Positions 53,618 through 64,000 of a stretch of DNA of 64,000 bases are shown piece by piece (position 1 is the first letter of the stretch; every line of letters starts with the position of its first letter). The translations under genes and the position numbers were made by a program. Source of the stretch: Piliocolobus tephrosceles (taxonomy: Eukaryota; Chordata; Mammalia; Primates; Cercopithecidae); the NCBI RefSeq assembly GCF_002776525.5, contig NC_045441.1, positions 133,196,726-133,260,725 on the forward strand. Direction: 5' to 3'. The notes under the pieces are model-generated. The model saw only the letters and a list, made by a program, of their open reading frames with translations, did not search any database and was not told the origin of the DNA.

Positions 53618-55411
53618 GGGTCTATTCTTGATAGTCTGTGTGCTTTTTAAGTATTTAGTGATGTCACCCTTACCATAAACTCCTCTTGTTTATGGGGTCA
53701 AATGAGAATTCCAGTGTTTTGGTGTAGTGGCCCTTCACAGACAGTTATTCCCCACCCATCCCCTCGAGACACATCACTGAGACTTGTGCAGGTTTGTACT
53801 TGTTTCAGACTTCTACGTAAACACCTTTTGTGGTGGTAACTCCGCTCTGTCACTGACACAGTCCAGTGACCCCAGAGCCACACTGGCTGTAAACATGACT
53901 CAGAAGCTGTGTGATTACAGCACTTCCAAGCCTGTAGCTGAGGGTAATCTTCTAACTCTGAAGTCAGGTGTGTGGAAGGGCCGAAGGTTATGAGTAAATG
54001 AGCTGAAGAGAGATGCCAAACTCAGTCATGATTCAAATGCACCTCTTGCTTAGATTTAGAAAACATTCTCTATGCTTACTAGTCTTTGACCCATTTTTTC
54101 CGACCCGCCCATTGTAAATGAAAATCATGGAGTGGAAGTTTCCCTAGCTTCTTCCTAGGAAGAGCATCCACTCACCTTGCAGTTCCCAAGGAGCATCGCA
54201 AAAACAAGGCTAAGGGCACAGACAAAACTCTGGCAGTGAAGGTGAGTGAGTGAGGGTGTTGATTCTGGGTGGGTGTGAGTGGGGCATCTGTGTAGGAAAG
54301 GAGCCAGGTTGGTGTGCGTTACCAACTGTCTCCGCACTGCTGGGGTGGGGGTAGCTGGTGTCTGCTGCTCCGTGAATGAGTCATGGGCTGAGGGCAGAAC
54401 TTGCTCTAGGGAGGGGCTGCGTCTGGCTCACAGCGTTCTCCAGAAGCACCAAGGGGCAGATGAATATTTTCCAGCAGTTTACCTGAGCATTTCAGAGAGG
54501 CAGCTAGCTCTGAACAATGCAGATGGAAACCCAGAAGTAGAGAGGGAGCCAGTCCACGTGTTGTGCTGAGTGAGATGGGGACTCTGCATCTGCTCAGACC
54601 AAGGGGCTCCTGAGCATCAAGGAGAACATTCAGACTGTTGGGGAAAGGGTGGGCAAAAGCAACAGACCGTGGAATATTGTAGGAGAGTCATCACAGCCCG
54701 ATGGGACAGACTGTAGGCTATCCCAGAAGGAGACAGTCTCAGGGAGAAAAGGGAAATGCAGAAAGCAAAGAAATGATGGGCCCTGGGTGGGACTCAGCCA
54801 GCCCGTTCTAGAGTACTTTCTTATTGAGATCAACGTGTGGTGCAAATGAGAAAATTATCCACTGCTGGATTTGAAAGAACCCTGAAAGTCTTCGTGTCTA
54901 ACACCCTCGCTGGTTACAATGGAGCCTGGAGAGGGGAAGTGATTTACCTAAGGCCCTACAGCCAGTTGCTTATAAATGACAGATTGGTCCAGCTCCATGT
55001 CCACCGCTAGGATGTAAGCAAGTGACCTGCTGAGATTGTGCTCATCACCCAAAGGGTGAAGGTGATTTGCCATACAATGCAAAGGTTGAGTGAACAGAAA
55101 ATGCACAGGTAGAATATTTTTGAGAGAGGAGGAGGAGATGGTGGTCAGACTTGTGGAATTGTTAATAAGCAGGTTTGGGTTATGGAATTGAGCTTAGCCA
55201 GGCAACATGAGCCAGAAAACACGAACCAAGGTGGTGTTTTCAAAGCAGTTCGTTGTCCTTGCACAAGCAAGGCCTTAAAGCACTAAAGAGTCCAGTATGT
55301 GTGTGTAGAGGTGGCTGCTTAGATTCAAGGAAGGAGAGTACAAACAGATCTTTGGGAGAAATGGGATTTATGCAGTAAGACTGGGCTTCCTCCCTGAAAT
55401 AAAATAATACT
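53618..55411. other. Intergenic, no gene supported
   Basis: 54,860-55,015 looks like an antisense MIR ('ggagaggggaagtgatttacctaaggccctacagccag'). The remaining sequence is moderately GC and unassigned. Frames under 100 codons here lack splice or homology support. Confidence 0.45.
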
Positions 55412-55706
55412 TGTGATGGGCTCAGTGGCTCACCTCTGTAATCCCAACACTTTGGGAGGCTAAGGTGGGCAGATCCCTTGAGCCCAGGAGTTTAAGACCA
55501 GCTTGGGCAACATGGCAAAACGCCATCTCTATAAAATATTTAAAAATTAGCCAGGTGTGCTGGTGCACACCTGTAGTCCCAGCTACTGGGGAAGCTGAGG
55601 TGAGAGCTTGAGCTCAGGAGGTTGAGGCTGCAGTGAGCCATGATCACACCCCTGCATTCCAGCCTGGACAACACAGCAAGACCCTGTCTCAAGAAAATGA
55701 ATTAAA
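55412..55706 (+). mobile_element. Alu (J-like)
   Basis: 'tgatgggctcagtggctcacctc' to 'gaccctgtctcaagaaaatg'. Confidence 0.9.
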
Positions 55707-55787
55707 TAAAATAATATTTGCATTAACAAATATAAGGGAAAAAAGATAAGGTGTGTTCCAGTTAAGAAACCAAGGGAAATGAATATA

Positions 55788-56072
55788 TTGAGACAGGATG
55801 TCACTCTGCTGCCCAGACTGGAGTGCAGTGGCATAATGTCAGCTTACTGCAGTCTTGACTTCCTGGGCTCAAGTAATTCTCCCACCTCAGCCTCCCGGAG
55901 TAGCTGGGACTACAGGCGCGTGCCACCAGGCCCAACTAATTTTTTTGATTTCTAGTAGAGATGAGGTATTGCTATGTCACCCAGGCTGGTCTTGAACTCC
56001 TGAACTCAAGTGATCCTCCCACCTTGGCCTCCCAAAGTGCTGGGATTGCAGGCATGAGCCACTGCACCTACC
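55788..56072 (-). mobile_element. Alu (J-like), antisense
   Basis: 'attgagacaggatgtcactctgctg' to CCACTGCACCTACC. It faces the previous Alu tail-to-tail about 80 nt away. Confidence 0.9.
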
Positions 56073-57719
56073 AAATGTGTATTTTTTTAAGTGTTTGACA
56101 GTCATCTTTGAAATATGGTTCTGGGAACATTTTTTTGTTTATCAGGTATGAAAGTATACCTGAGTTCACCAATTTAAGTAATTTATAGGAAGTAATAGAA
56201 AAGTCAGACCAAAATAACAATCTGCTTTGTATGGGGCAATGAGGTGAAATAATGAAATTGGAATGCTTGGAAACATTAAATGCTTGTGGTTGGTAGCCCA
56301 GATGAAGGGGCTTTTGAGAAACTGAGGATTGTATCCCTGGCAGGCTACAAGAATATAGGTTGGGGTAAGGGTGCAGGAGCTTGAGAAGGGGCACGTTGGG
56401 TAGGATGACATACAAGCCAATAGAATGAAAGTGTACCAGAAAGCACCCTGGAATCTCTGTGGGTGGAAATTCCATTCTCAGATAATGAAACTGTGGCAGT
56501 AGGAATGTATGTGAGGCAACCTGCCAGGGTAATGAGATGAAGAAACAAAATGTGAAGGCTACAGAATGAAGAAGCAAGTAGGGTGCAGAAGCCACAACCC
56601 TGGGTCTGACACCAACTCCTCCCCTGGGCTTGTGTATTTTACACATCTTACTCCCAGATTCCTGGACTCTGAAACCCAGAATCCGTTTGACGTTCTCTCC
56701 TCCCCACCCGTGCAATCAACTCATTGATTGCTTCATAACATTGATCATATTGATTGCTTTCCCATTTCCCTACTACTGTTTTGGTCTGGGTTCCTCATCC
56801 CTGGGTACTGGAATGACTTCCCCACTGGTCTATCTACTCTCAGTCTTTTCACCCACAATCTATCTGGAAGAGTGTTCCATAGTCTCAAATTTGACCTTAT
56901 ATTCTTTACCCCTCTCATTGTCTACCAGGTAATAAGGCTGGGCCCAACGTAGCCATCCAGCGTCCATGAGCCCCCTCTGTTTCTCACACTGCGTCTTAGG
57001 TTACACATTCACTAACCTCACTGCCTGCTCTTCTCACACATTCCAACTCCCTTTCCAGTTTTGGAACATTCAGCTTCCTGCTCTTTTTGACGACTATTCT
57101 CTCTTCCCGCTTACATATCACAATAATGTGTCTATTTCTTTTTAAATCAAACTAAACAGTACTGAGCATTTAAGTTGTTTAAACACAGACCCAGGGCCTA
57201 TGGAAAGATTTGATTCTAACTCGAATCTAGCTTATACCCCACCCAACCCCAGCTTTTGACCTTTAACACCGCCTTCTAAAACTATCACTAGACATTGCTT
57301 ATTGCAGTTGACACCTCATGAATGGGCTTAAATCATGTCCGGAATGTATTCCTTTTGCAACTTTGGGCAAATACTTCAACCTCTCTGAGTCTCAGATTTT
57401 CACTTGTCAAATAAAGAATACCTTATAGGGTGATTGTGAAATAAAATTACCCAGCAGAGAGCCAGATACACGATGGATGCCAAATAAGTAGCTAGCATCA
57501 TCATGAATATTTTGCCTAAGCTATTTCAGCTACTCATGGTCTTGTAAAACATACAAGCACACAAAATTGGCTATCATTTATAGCCTTTTACTTGTTAAGG
57601 CTCTTTCAGTTTTTTCAAAGATATATTAGCATTCCCAAAGCAAGATTCTTCTCTCTGCACTTACTGAAATGGAGAATAAAAAACTAGAAGACTTCCATCT
57701 AGACTTGGTCAAGACATTT
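56073..57719. other. Intergenic with MIR; contains a 215-codon antisense open frame
   Basis: 57,300-57,510 is a sense MIR ('ctttgggcaaatacttcaacctctctgagtctcagattttcacttg'). The minus-strand frame 56,068-56,715 starts in unique sequence and ends close to the Alu. Its product has no domain I recognise. Long T-rich stretches on the + strand may be L2-like (56,890-57,120). Confidence 0.4.
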
Positions 57720-57893
57720 ATTTTAATTTTATTTTTTAAAAAATAATTGTAAGATAATTTTTAAAATAGAGATGGGTTGGGGGGGGGGTCTCACTACATT
57801 GCCCAGGCTGGTCTTGAACTCCTGGACTCAAGTCATCCTCCCACCTCGGCCTTCCAAAGTGCTGGATTACAGGCATGAACCACCACACCTGAC
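57720..57893 (-). mobile_element. Alu fragment, antisense, with G-run
   Basis: 'aaaatagagatgggttgggggggggg' then TCTCACTACATTGCCCAGG to CCACCACACCTGACC. Right-arm part only. Confidence 0.82.
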
Positions 57894-58471
57894 CTTGGTT
57901 AAGGCATTTTTAGGTAATCATTTAAACCTGTTTCTTGCTCTGTGAATTTGGATAATTGTATTTATATTTTCACACCTGTTCAACCTCCCCTCCAGGACCT
58001 ATGGCCCTGTTTGGGCTTTTGATCATTTCCCAATCCAGCACCTCTCTGACCTCTTTCTACTTATACTCTCAGTCTGTCCCTGACCCTTATCAATGCCACT
58101 TTTTCTTCTGCCCAATGCCCCTTCCCTATGTTTTTGTTTCCATGACCACTTTTCTTCCTGCTACGTGCTGCGCCTGCGTGACTTTCTCTTGAACTAGTGT
58201 TCTCTATGCTGAATAGGCCTAAGAGCTGCCTTTAGTCTTTTTAGTCCTCGTCTCTGTTACAGACCCTAGTTCTATATTTTTCTTACAACAAAGGTCTGTA
58301 AGTTCTACCCTATGGGGGAATATATATATGTGTGTATACATTACTCAAGTCTATTCACTCTTCTCTCTTCACCCTGCCCTACTCTACACATCTCTCAGTG
58401 AGGCTGTCTCAGTGGCCTTTGATTATGTCCCTGCATCTTCTCCCTACATCTATCAATCTCATTCCAACTTT
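57894..58471. other. Intergenic, possible L2-like sequence
   Basis: 57,960-58,230 is pyrimidine-rich ('cacctctctgacctctttctac', 'tgcccaatgccccttcccta') in the manner of L2 3' relics. No gene. Confidence 0.3.
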
Positions 58472-58774
58472 CCTTTTTTTTTTTTTTTTTTTTGAGACAG
58501 AGCCTAACTTTGTCACCCAGGCTGGAGTGCAGTGGCACAATCTCAGCTCACTGCAACCTTCACCTCCTGGGTTCAAGCAATTCTCCTGCCTCAGCCTCCT
58601 GAGTAACTGGAACTATAGGCAAGCGCCACCATACCCAGCTAATTTTTGTATTTTTAGTAGAGACGGGGTTTCACCATGTTGGCCAGGATGGTCTTGATCT
58701 CTTGACCTCATGATCCACCCACCTCAGCCTCCCAAAGTGCTGAGATTACAGGCATGAGCCACCATGCCCGGCCT
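58472..58774 (-). mobile_element. Alu (S/Y-like), antisense
   Basis: Poly-T of about 20, GAGACAGAGCCTAACTTTGTC to CCACCATGCCCGGCC. Confidence 0.93.
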
Positions 58775-58869
58775 GTTCAACTTTCTAAAACACAAATATG
58801 GGCAACTCATGCCCATGAGTTAAAACTGCCAGTGCAACCGTTTGCCCAAAAAAATATGCAAACACTCAG

Positions 58870-59290
58870 CATTGTGTGAGGCCTTCCCCGATCTCCCTCC
58901 CAGCCTCATCTGCCACCTCAGCCCCTCCACTCAAACCCAGCCACCCTGAGCGTCTCCCTCATCCTATTGCCAATCTCAGTGGTCTTATACTGGCTGTACT
59001 TTTCTGCCTGAAATATCGTTCCTTACCTTCTCTGCTTATCCAAATTCCACTGTTCCTTCACAAGCTAGCTCTAATGCCTTAGACCTTAAAGCTTTCTTAC
59101 GTGGCTTTTCCTCCATTTGAGCTCCTGCCGCTCTTTGTTCTCGGGCTAGCACCTCACAGCACTGGCCCCCTGTGTTGTAACTGGTCATGTGATTGTCAGG
59201 CTCCTCAGAGACAGTGGCAGTTCCCTGAAAGCTGGGACCAGATTTTGTTTATCTTTGTGCTCACCCAGTATTGTTTGTGCCCGTAAATCC
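58870..59290. mobile_element. L2-like 3' fragment
   Basis: 'gaggccttccccgatctccctcccagc', 'tttctgcctgaaatatcgttcc', 'ctgaaagctgggaccagattttgtttatctttgtgctcac' in the standard L2 3' order. Confidence 0.6.
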
Positions 59291-59670
59291 CCGTCATCTG
59301 ATGGAACGGATGTCTGCCCTGTATCTCAGGGCTTTGTTATAAACTCAAATGAAAGGGTATTTGTGAAAGAACAGTATGAACTAAACTACAAACATAGGAA
59401 TGCCGAGTCTCCCGGACTGGCCCTCTGGACTCAATATCAGCACTTGGCGGGGGTGAATGAAGAAGGTGCGTCATTTCCGGGGAAGCAGATTTGCTGTTGA
59501 CTAATAAAGACCATTTAATTGGATTGGGGCCAACAAAAGCCTAATTGTCTTTTGTAGCCTGTTTCTATTTTGTGCTCCATTTCTGCAAATAATATTTGAT
59601 GTAGACATTTAAAATTAGTTCTAATAGGCTAGCTCATAAAATTATCTAAATAACTAATATAAAAGATTCA

Positions 59671-59950
59671 GGGCCAGGTGAGGTGGCTCAGGCCTGTAAT
59701 CCCAGAACTTTGGGAAGCCAAGGCAGGAGGATTGCTTGAGCTCAGTCTGGGTAACATAGTGAGACCCCATCTCTACAAAATATCAAAAATTTAGCTGGGT
59801 GTGGTGGTGCTTGCCTATAGTCCTAGGTAATCTGGAGGCTGAGGCGACAGGGTTGCTAGAGTTCAGGAGGTCAAGGCTGCAGTGAGCCGTGATCACACCA
59901 TTGCACTTCAGCCTGGGTAACAGAGCGAGACCCTGTCTCAAGATAAATAA
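59671..59950 (+). mobile_element. Alu (J-like)
   Basis: GGGCCAGGTGAGGTGGCTCAGG to 'gaccctgtctcaagataaataaa', with a deletion near 59,742. Confidence 0.9.
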
Positions 59951-60627
59951 AATATTCAGCCTACAGGAACAAAAAATATAATGGGGATCAAACAGATTTT
60001 AGAACATGAAATGACTTTTTTGGACAGTTGTTGAGCCTGTATGAGAGTTCTAATGGTGAGGGGTAGGGTGGGGGGTTACTAAAATGCCAGCAATGAACCC
60101 AGGACTGCCTAGAAGTCTGAACAGCAAGAACGTTGGGCAAAACATGGAGGCCAACTTCAGGATTATCTGTTTGAACTGGGAAACTAACATGGATGTAGAT
60201 GTCCTTAGCAAAGTGCTACAACTAGGATTTGCCAGGTTTGGCAAAAATAAAATAAAATTAAATAAATAAATAAATAAAATGAAGATTAAAATTAAAATTA
60301 AAAATGCCAGATATCCAAATAGTGCAGGGAACATGCTTATGCTACAAAATTATTTGTTGTTTTTCTGAAAATCAAAGTTAACTGGACATCCTATATTTTA
60401 TCTGGAAAACCAAGCTATAACCCAAATGACTTTAACAACTTTGAGCCTGATGTTATTGACAGGATGGGGCTCTGGGGCACTTTGGAGAAAGAATTGAGGA
60501 AGATTAGCATGGACTCTTCTTGCTATAAATAACCAAGTATTTTAGGGCCACAGTGAAACTGGTGGTAGATTGCCATCTAGTGGAAAGATACTAGTAGTGA
60601 AAGCTAAAATGGGAGGACTAGACAGAT

Positions 60628-60629
<2 letters not shown>

Positions 60630-60666
<37 letters not shown>
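60630..60666. repeat. Poly-T run of 37, not followed by an Alu
   Basis: Uninterrupted T homopolymer. The sequence after it ('ctggagtttgccaggaagg...') is neither Alu nor L1, unlike the other long T runs here. Confidence 0.9.
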
Positions 60667-61352
60667 CTGGAGTTTGCCAGGAAGGATTCTGCTCTGGCCA
60701 ACTGCAAAGTCCTGAGGCTGCACTGTTAGAGGAGGAGGACATGGGCGGTGGGGAGGGAGGGTAGGAAGCAGATGGAACAGGAGCAAGGCTGAAATGCTTT
60801 TGCCTCGTGTTCTAAGCAGAGTGCCTGGACCGTTGCTCCATTCCAGCATGCAGAAACTTTGCTCCCTTAAATCAGAGCAAAAGCTAGAGTTTCCTGTAAG
60901 AAGCGCAATATTCTTCCACCTGAGGATGGCTCAAAGTGATGTGGAACTATCAGAAACAAAATTCTAAAGATATAATCACTCATCATTACAACCAGCGACA
61001 AAGGAAGTCATCCAAAAGGTGACAATGTGGCTACACAGGCAAGCTCGGATCTTGGAAAGGTTTAAAAAATGCAAAAGTTAAAAGAAAGCACACGCTGGAA
61101 TTCCAAAGACGGTATCTCTAAGTGAGAAGTCTGGAAGAAATTCCACTCTGCAAGCTTGCTGAAGACCAATATGAACAGTAACACTAGCAATTATAATAAT
61201 AAAACCAAATTTGGGACAGGAAGGAGAGAGAAAAGAGAAATATACTCCTGCAGGCAGACATCATAATGTCAACATGCAATACAGACACAGCAGATGCACT
61301 TGAGTTTTGTTTCAGACTATCTTCCCAAAGAAATGAAAATATTCTAGAAATT
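60667..61352. other. Intergenic, unassigned
   Basis: Unique sequence after the poly-T run. No homology was recognised and no frame over 65 codons is supported. Confidence 0.4.
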
Positions 61353-61650
61353 AAGAGTTGGGCCGGGCACGGTGGCTCATGCCTGTAATCCCAGCACTTT
61401 GGGAGGCGGAGGCAGGCAGATCACAAGATCAGGAGTTCACGTGGCCAACATGGTGAAAGCCCATCTCTACTAAAAATACAGAAATTACCTGGGCGTGGTG
61501 GTGCATGCCTGTAATCACAGCTACTCGGGAGGCTGAGGCAGGAGAATTGCTTGAACCCGGGAGGCAGAAGTTGCAGTGAGCCGAGATCATGCCATTGCCC
61601 TTCAGCCTGGGCAACAGGGCGAGACTCTGTCTTAAAAAAAAAAAAAAAGA
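61353..61650 (+). mobile_element. Alu (S-like)
   Basis: GGGCCGGGCACGGTGGCTCATG to 'gactctgtcttaaaaaa', with a 12-nt deletion at 'ggagttcacgtggcc' (61,435). Confidence 0.93.
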
Positions 61651-62149
61651 GTTGGAAAAAAAAAATAGATGAACTTAAAAACCCAAATTGGAGCCTTATA
61701 ACTTTTAAATCATCCTATTTTCTTTCTAGTACAGGACAAGAGAGGGTTCCTAAGACTTACTAGAGACAGATATCCTAATTTCCAATGACATGATTTATTG
61801 AAACTAAAGGACAATAAATTTAATGTAAAATCTTATGGAATTCTATGAGATTCTTGAAAAATGGCTTATGAACACTCAGGTGAAAAATAACCAGGAAAGA
61901 CAACAGGTGTTCCAAACTAGTCTATCTCATTTGTTATATATTCAGGTTTAGAAGAATGTTATATTATCAGAGTGCTACACAGAGAATATGTTTTTGATTT
62001 TATTGAATCATACAGGAGTTTTATTCCTAAAATCCTTGAGGGAGACAGTAAAGGATGGTATGGGATGAAAACACAGTTTAGGAAGATTTGTAGCTAGTTT
62101 AACTGTCTATACAAAAAAAAGAAGTACCCATTAATGGAGTATTTTCAAA

Positions 62150-62760
62150 GAGGAGTACCAAAATGTCCTGTGCTGACCTATATTCTGTTTACTAATTTAT
62201 TAATGATTTGATTATAAAATATGTAAAACATATTGATCAGATTTGCAGGCAGAAGAAAACTGCAAAAAAATGGCTAATATTATATAAGAACTCCAGGGCA
62301 TCTTAAGCTCAATATTGGGCTAAAAATTAACAAAATGAAACTGAACAAGATATATATTTATATCTAAATATAAATCTCTGTATATTTAGATTAGAAATGT
62401 CAATTCTCCAAGTGCAAAATGAGGAGGGTGAGCTGCCTTTAAAACAGCTTCTATTTAAATGACCTAGAGGTCATAGTTTTGGACCAAGAATGTGAACCAG
62501 CTGCACAAAAATGCTAATGTGTTTTTAATAGAGACACCATTTGTAGAGTATCCTATTTAATGGAGATGACAGCTGTACCAAAGTGTTGACCAGACCACAT
62601 TCAAAGTAGACTTCATTTCCGACACCACTACTAAAAGGAACATGGGCAAACTCATATTTATTTGAGAAGAGGTGTCCAGGGTGGCCAAGAGCCTGGAGCC
62701 CGAGCCCCATGAGGGCTAGCAGACAGAGCTCCCACCATCGCCTGTAGAAGGCAAAGCTTT
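62150..62760 (+). mobile_element. Ancient CR1/L3-like LINE relic
   Basis: 'gttgaccagaccacattcaaag', 'ggaacatgggcaaactcatattta' and 'gaggtgtccagggtggccaagagcctgg' follow the order of the C-terminal reverse-transcriptase region of CR1/L3 LINEs (R-P-H-x-E-Y ... D-x-L-E-x-V-Q-R). Many stops and indels; long dead. Confidence 0.45.
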
Positions 62761-63768
62761 TATAATAGGAATGATATACAGTCCTTAGATTTGTGATTTA
62801 TTTTTTGTAGCACTTGGAAAACAAAACCCAGATCCATCAAACAAGATATTGGTTTATTTCTAGAACAATTTTATAATAAAGCTGTTCAAAAATTCCGCAG
62901 GCTCTTGTGTAAGGGAGTTAACCCCAAGCCCCAGACCCTCCAGTGGGAAAACAATACTGAATGGTGCCCCATCAATGGTGGCTAGAAGAGATTCCTGCAA
63001 GTCAGGAGCTTGGATTTTTTCTTTCACCCTTAAGTTTCTATGCTTCTAAGATGTTTTCACCATTTTCTCTTTGTTTAGTGTTTGTTTTTAATTCTCAGTT
63101 AACTCATTTTATTTTTAGTATACTATTAGATCAATACTTTTCATCTAAGAGTTGCATGTAAGGACAGGTATCAAAGTTGATTTCTCTTCACTTGGTGTTA
63201 GATGCTGTATTTGCTCCATACAGAGGTGCTACTCATCATTGAATAGCGGGAGCACGAACCAATGGAGATCTGGAGGAGAAAATATCCAGCCACCATGTAG
63301 GGCTTTGAAAGCAACAGAACGCTCTGGTGGTTAATGGAAAGAGCAGTTACAGTCTTCCATCTGTTTTCCCCTATGTCTGTTTTTAGGCTGTTCGTTTCAT
63401 GAGCCTCATGAGACAGAACGTGAAAATAAAAAGATATGTAAATATATACTTTTTAAAACTCAGTTATCAGTTATGTATCATAAAACATTTCATAATTTAA
63501 CAAATACATATCTTAATCCCTAAATTAAGGATACTGAAACCTGGCTATTACAATCTCCATCACATACCAGCCAAGTCAACCCTCTGGTTTTCTCCTGACT
63601 TCTGCCCCTCTGGTGGATTTCTACATCCTCTAAGACGTTTTCTCATTGGCTTGCACTTACCTATTGCTTTAATCCATCTCTCTAATCCCTAAACACTCCT
63701 CTTCTTTATTACTCTTCTTTATTAGGAGAACATTGATCTTTATAACTATTTACTGACTTTCCCCCTTT

Positions 63769-63773
<5 letters not shown>
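62761..63773. other. Intergenic, AT-rich, unassigned
   Basis: No gene, RNA or repeat recognised. By synteny with human, NOBOX should lie beyond the right end of the window on the opposite strand (established knowledge), but none of its sequence is visible here. Confidence 0.4.

Positions 63774-63807
<34 letters not shown>
63774..63807 (-). mobile_element. Poly-T run cut by the assembly gap (probable antisense Alu tail)
   Basis: About 34 T residues end at the gap. In this window most such runs start antisense Alus, so the gap probably hides one. Confidence 0.5.
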
Positions 63808-64000
63808 NNNNNNNNNNNNNNNNNNNNNNNNNNNNNNNNNNNNNNNNNNNNNNNNNNNNNNNNNNNNNNNNNNNNNNNNNNNNNNNNNNNNNNNNNNNNN
63901 NNNNNNNNNNNNNNNNNNNNNNNNNNNNNNNNNNNNNNNNNNNNNNNNNNNNNNNNNNNNNNNNNNNNNNNNNNNNNNNNNNNNNNNNNNNNNNNNNNNN
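63808..64000. other. Assembly gap (N)
   Basis: 193 Ns to the end of the window. No inference possible. Confidence 0.99.

Noticed and set aside
50266..63807. NOBOX exons downstream
   Set aside because: Expected on the minus strand by human synteny, but I found no homeobox-like sequence. The human spacing would put its 3' end beyond the window.
1..64000. CRISPR arrays, bacterial operons, phage or defence systems, tRNA/rRNA genes
   Set aside because: The window is primate nuclear DNA; the tandem repeats are microsatellites or decayed arrays. I saw no tRNA cloverleaf outside SINE-derived sequence.

Overview
The window is a piece of a primate nuclear genome. About 36 Alu copies (J-, S- and Y-like), a THE1/MST-type MaLR provirus, ERV1-type LTRs, Tigger-type MITEs and older MIR, L2, L1M and L3/CR1-like relics leave no real alternative. 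One multi-exon protein gene is present, on the + strand. It encodes ARHGEF5 (TIM), a Dbl-family Rho guanine nucleotide exchange factor. Joining 14 coding exons at consensus splice sites gives exactly 1597 codons plus a stop, which is the length I recall for human ARHGEF5. Every exon phase is compatible and there is no internal stop. A handful of residues in the C-terminal third differ from the human protein as I remember it, so I lean towards a non-human catarrhine; that is an inference from memory.

Layout. 1-24,280 is upstream intergenic DNA filled by interspersed repeats: Alus, L1M/MIR/L2 relics, a Tigger-type MITE (8.4-8.8 kb) and a nearly complete minus-strand THE1/MST provirus (10.28-12.59 kb). 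Next come a rearranged stretch (12.59-12.92 kb) with an exact 247-bp duplicate at 15.02-15.27 kb, two ERV1-type LTRs, and a (GATA)n array holding a 10-N gap. 24,050-24,230 is an extreme purine/poly-G tract, followed by an Alu and a CpG island (about 24.69-25.40 kb) with GC boxes, a CCAAT box and the probable non-coding exon 1 (donor after 25,209). Intron 1 (25,210-32,317) holds what looks like a decayed tandem repeat. 32,318-49,680 contains coding exons 2-15. The 3' UTR runs to a polyadenylation signal at 50,240. 50,270-63,807 is downstream intergenic DNA, again repeat-filled, ending in a poly-T run and an assembly gap (63,808-64,000).

How the gene works. The very long exon 2 (1051 codons) encodes a disordered acidic and proline-rich N-terminal region with several SH3-binding motifs. 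Exons 3-5 encode the linker and the autoinhibitory helix with its paired tyrosines. Exons 6-10 encode the catalytic DH domain, exons 11-13 the PH domain, and exons 14-15 the SH3 domain and C-terminus. Two features could make truncated products: reading through the exon 2 donor gives a 1059-residue protein without DH-PH-SH3, and reading through the exon 12 donor gives an immediate stop followed by an intronic AATAAA.

I found no bacterial-type system, CRISPR array, tRNA/rRNA gene or second intact protein gene. The most unusual non-genic signals are the templated-looking junction cluster at 12.59-12.92 kb, the intron 1 repeat and the purine tract beside the promoter.
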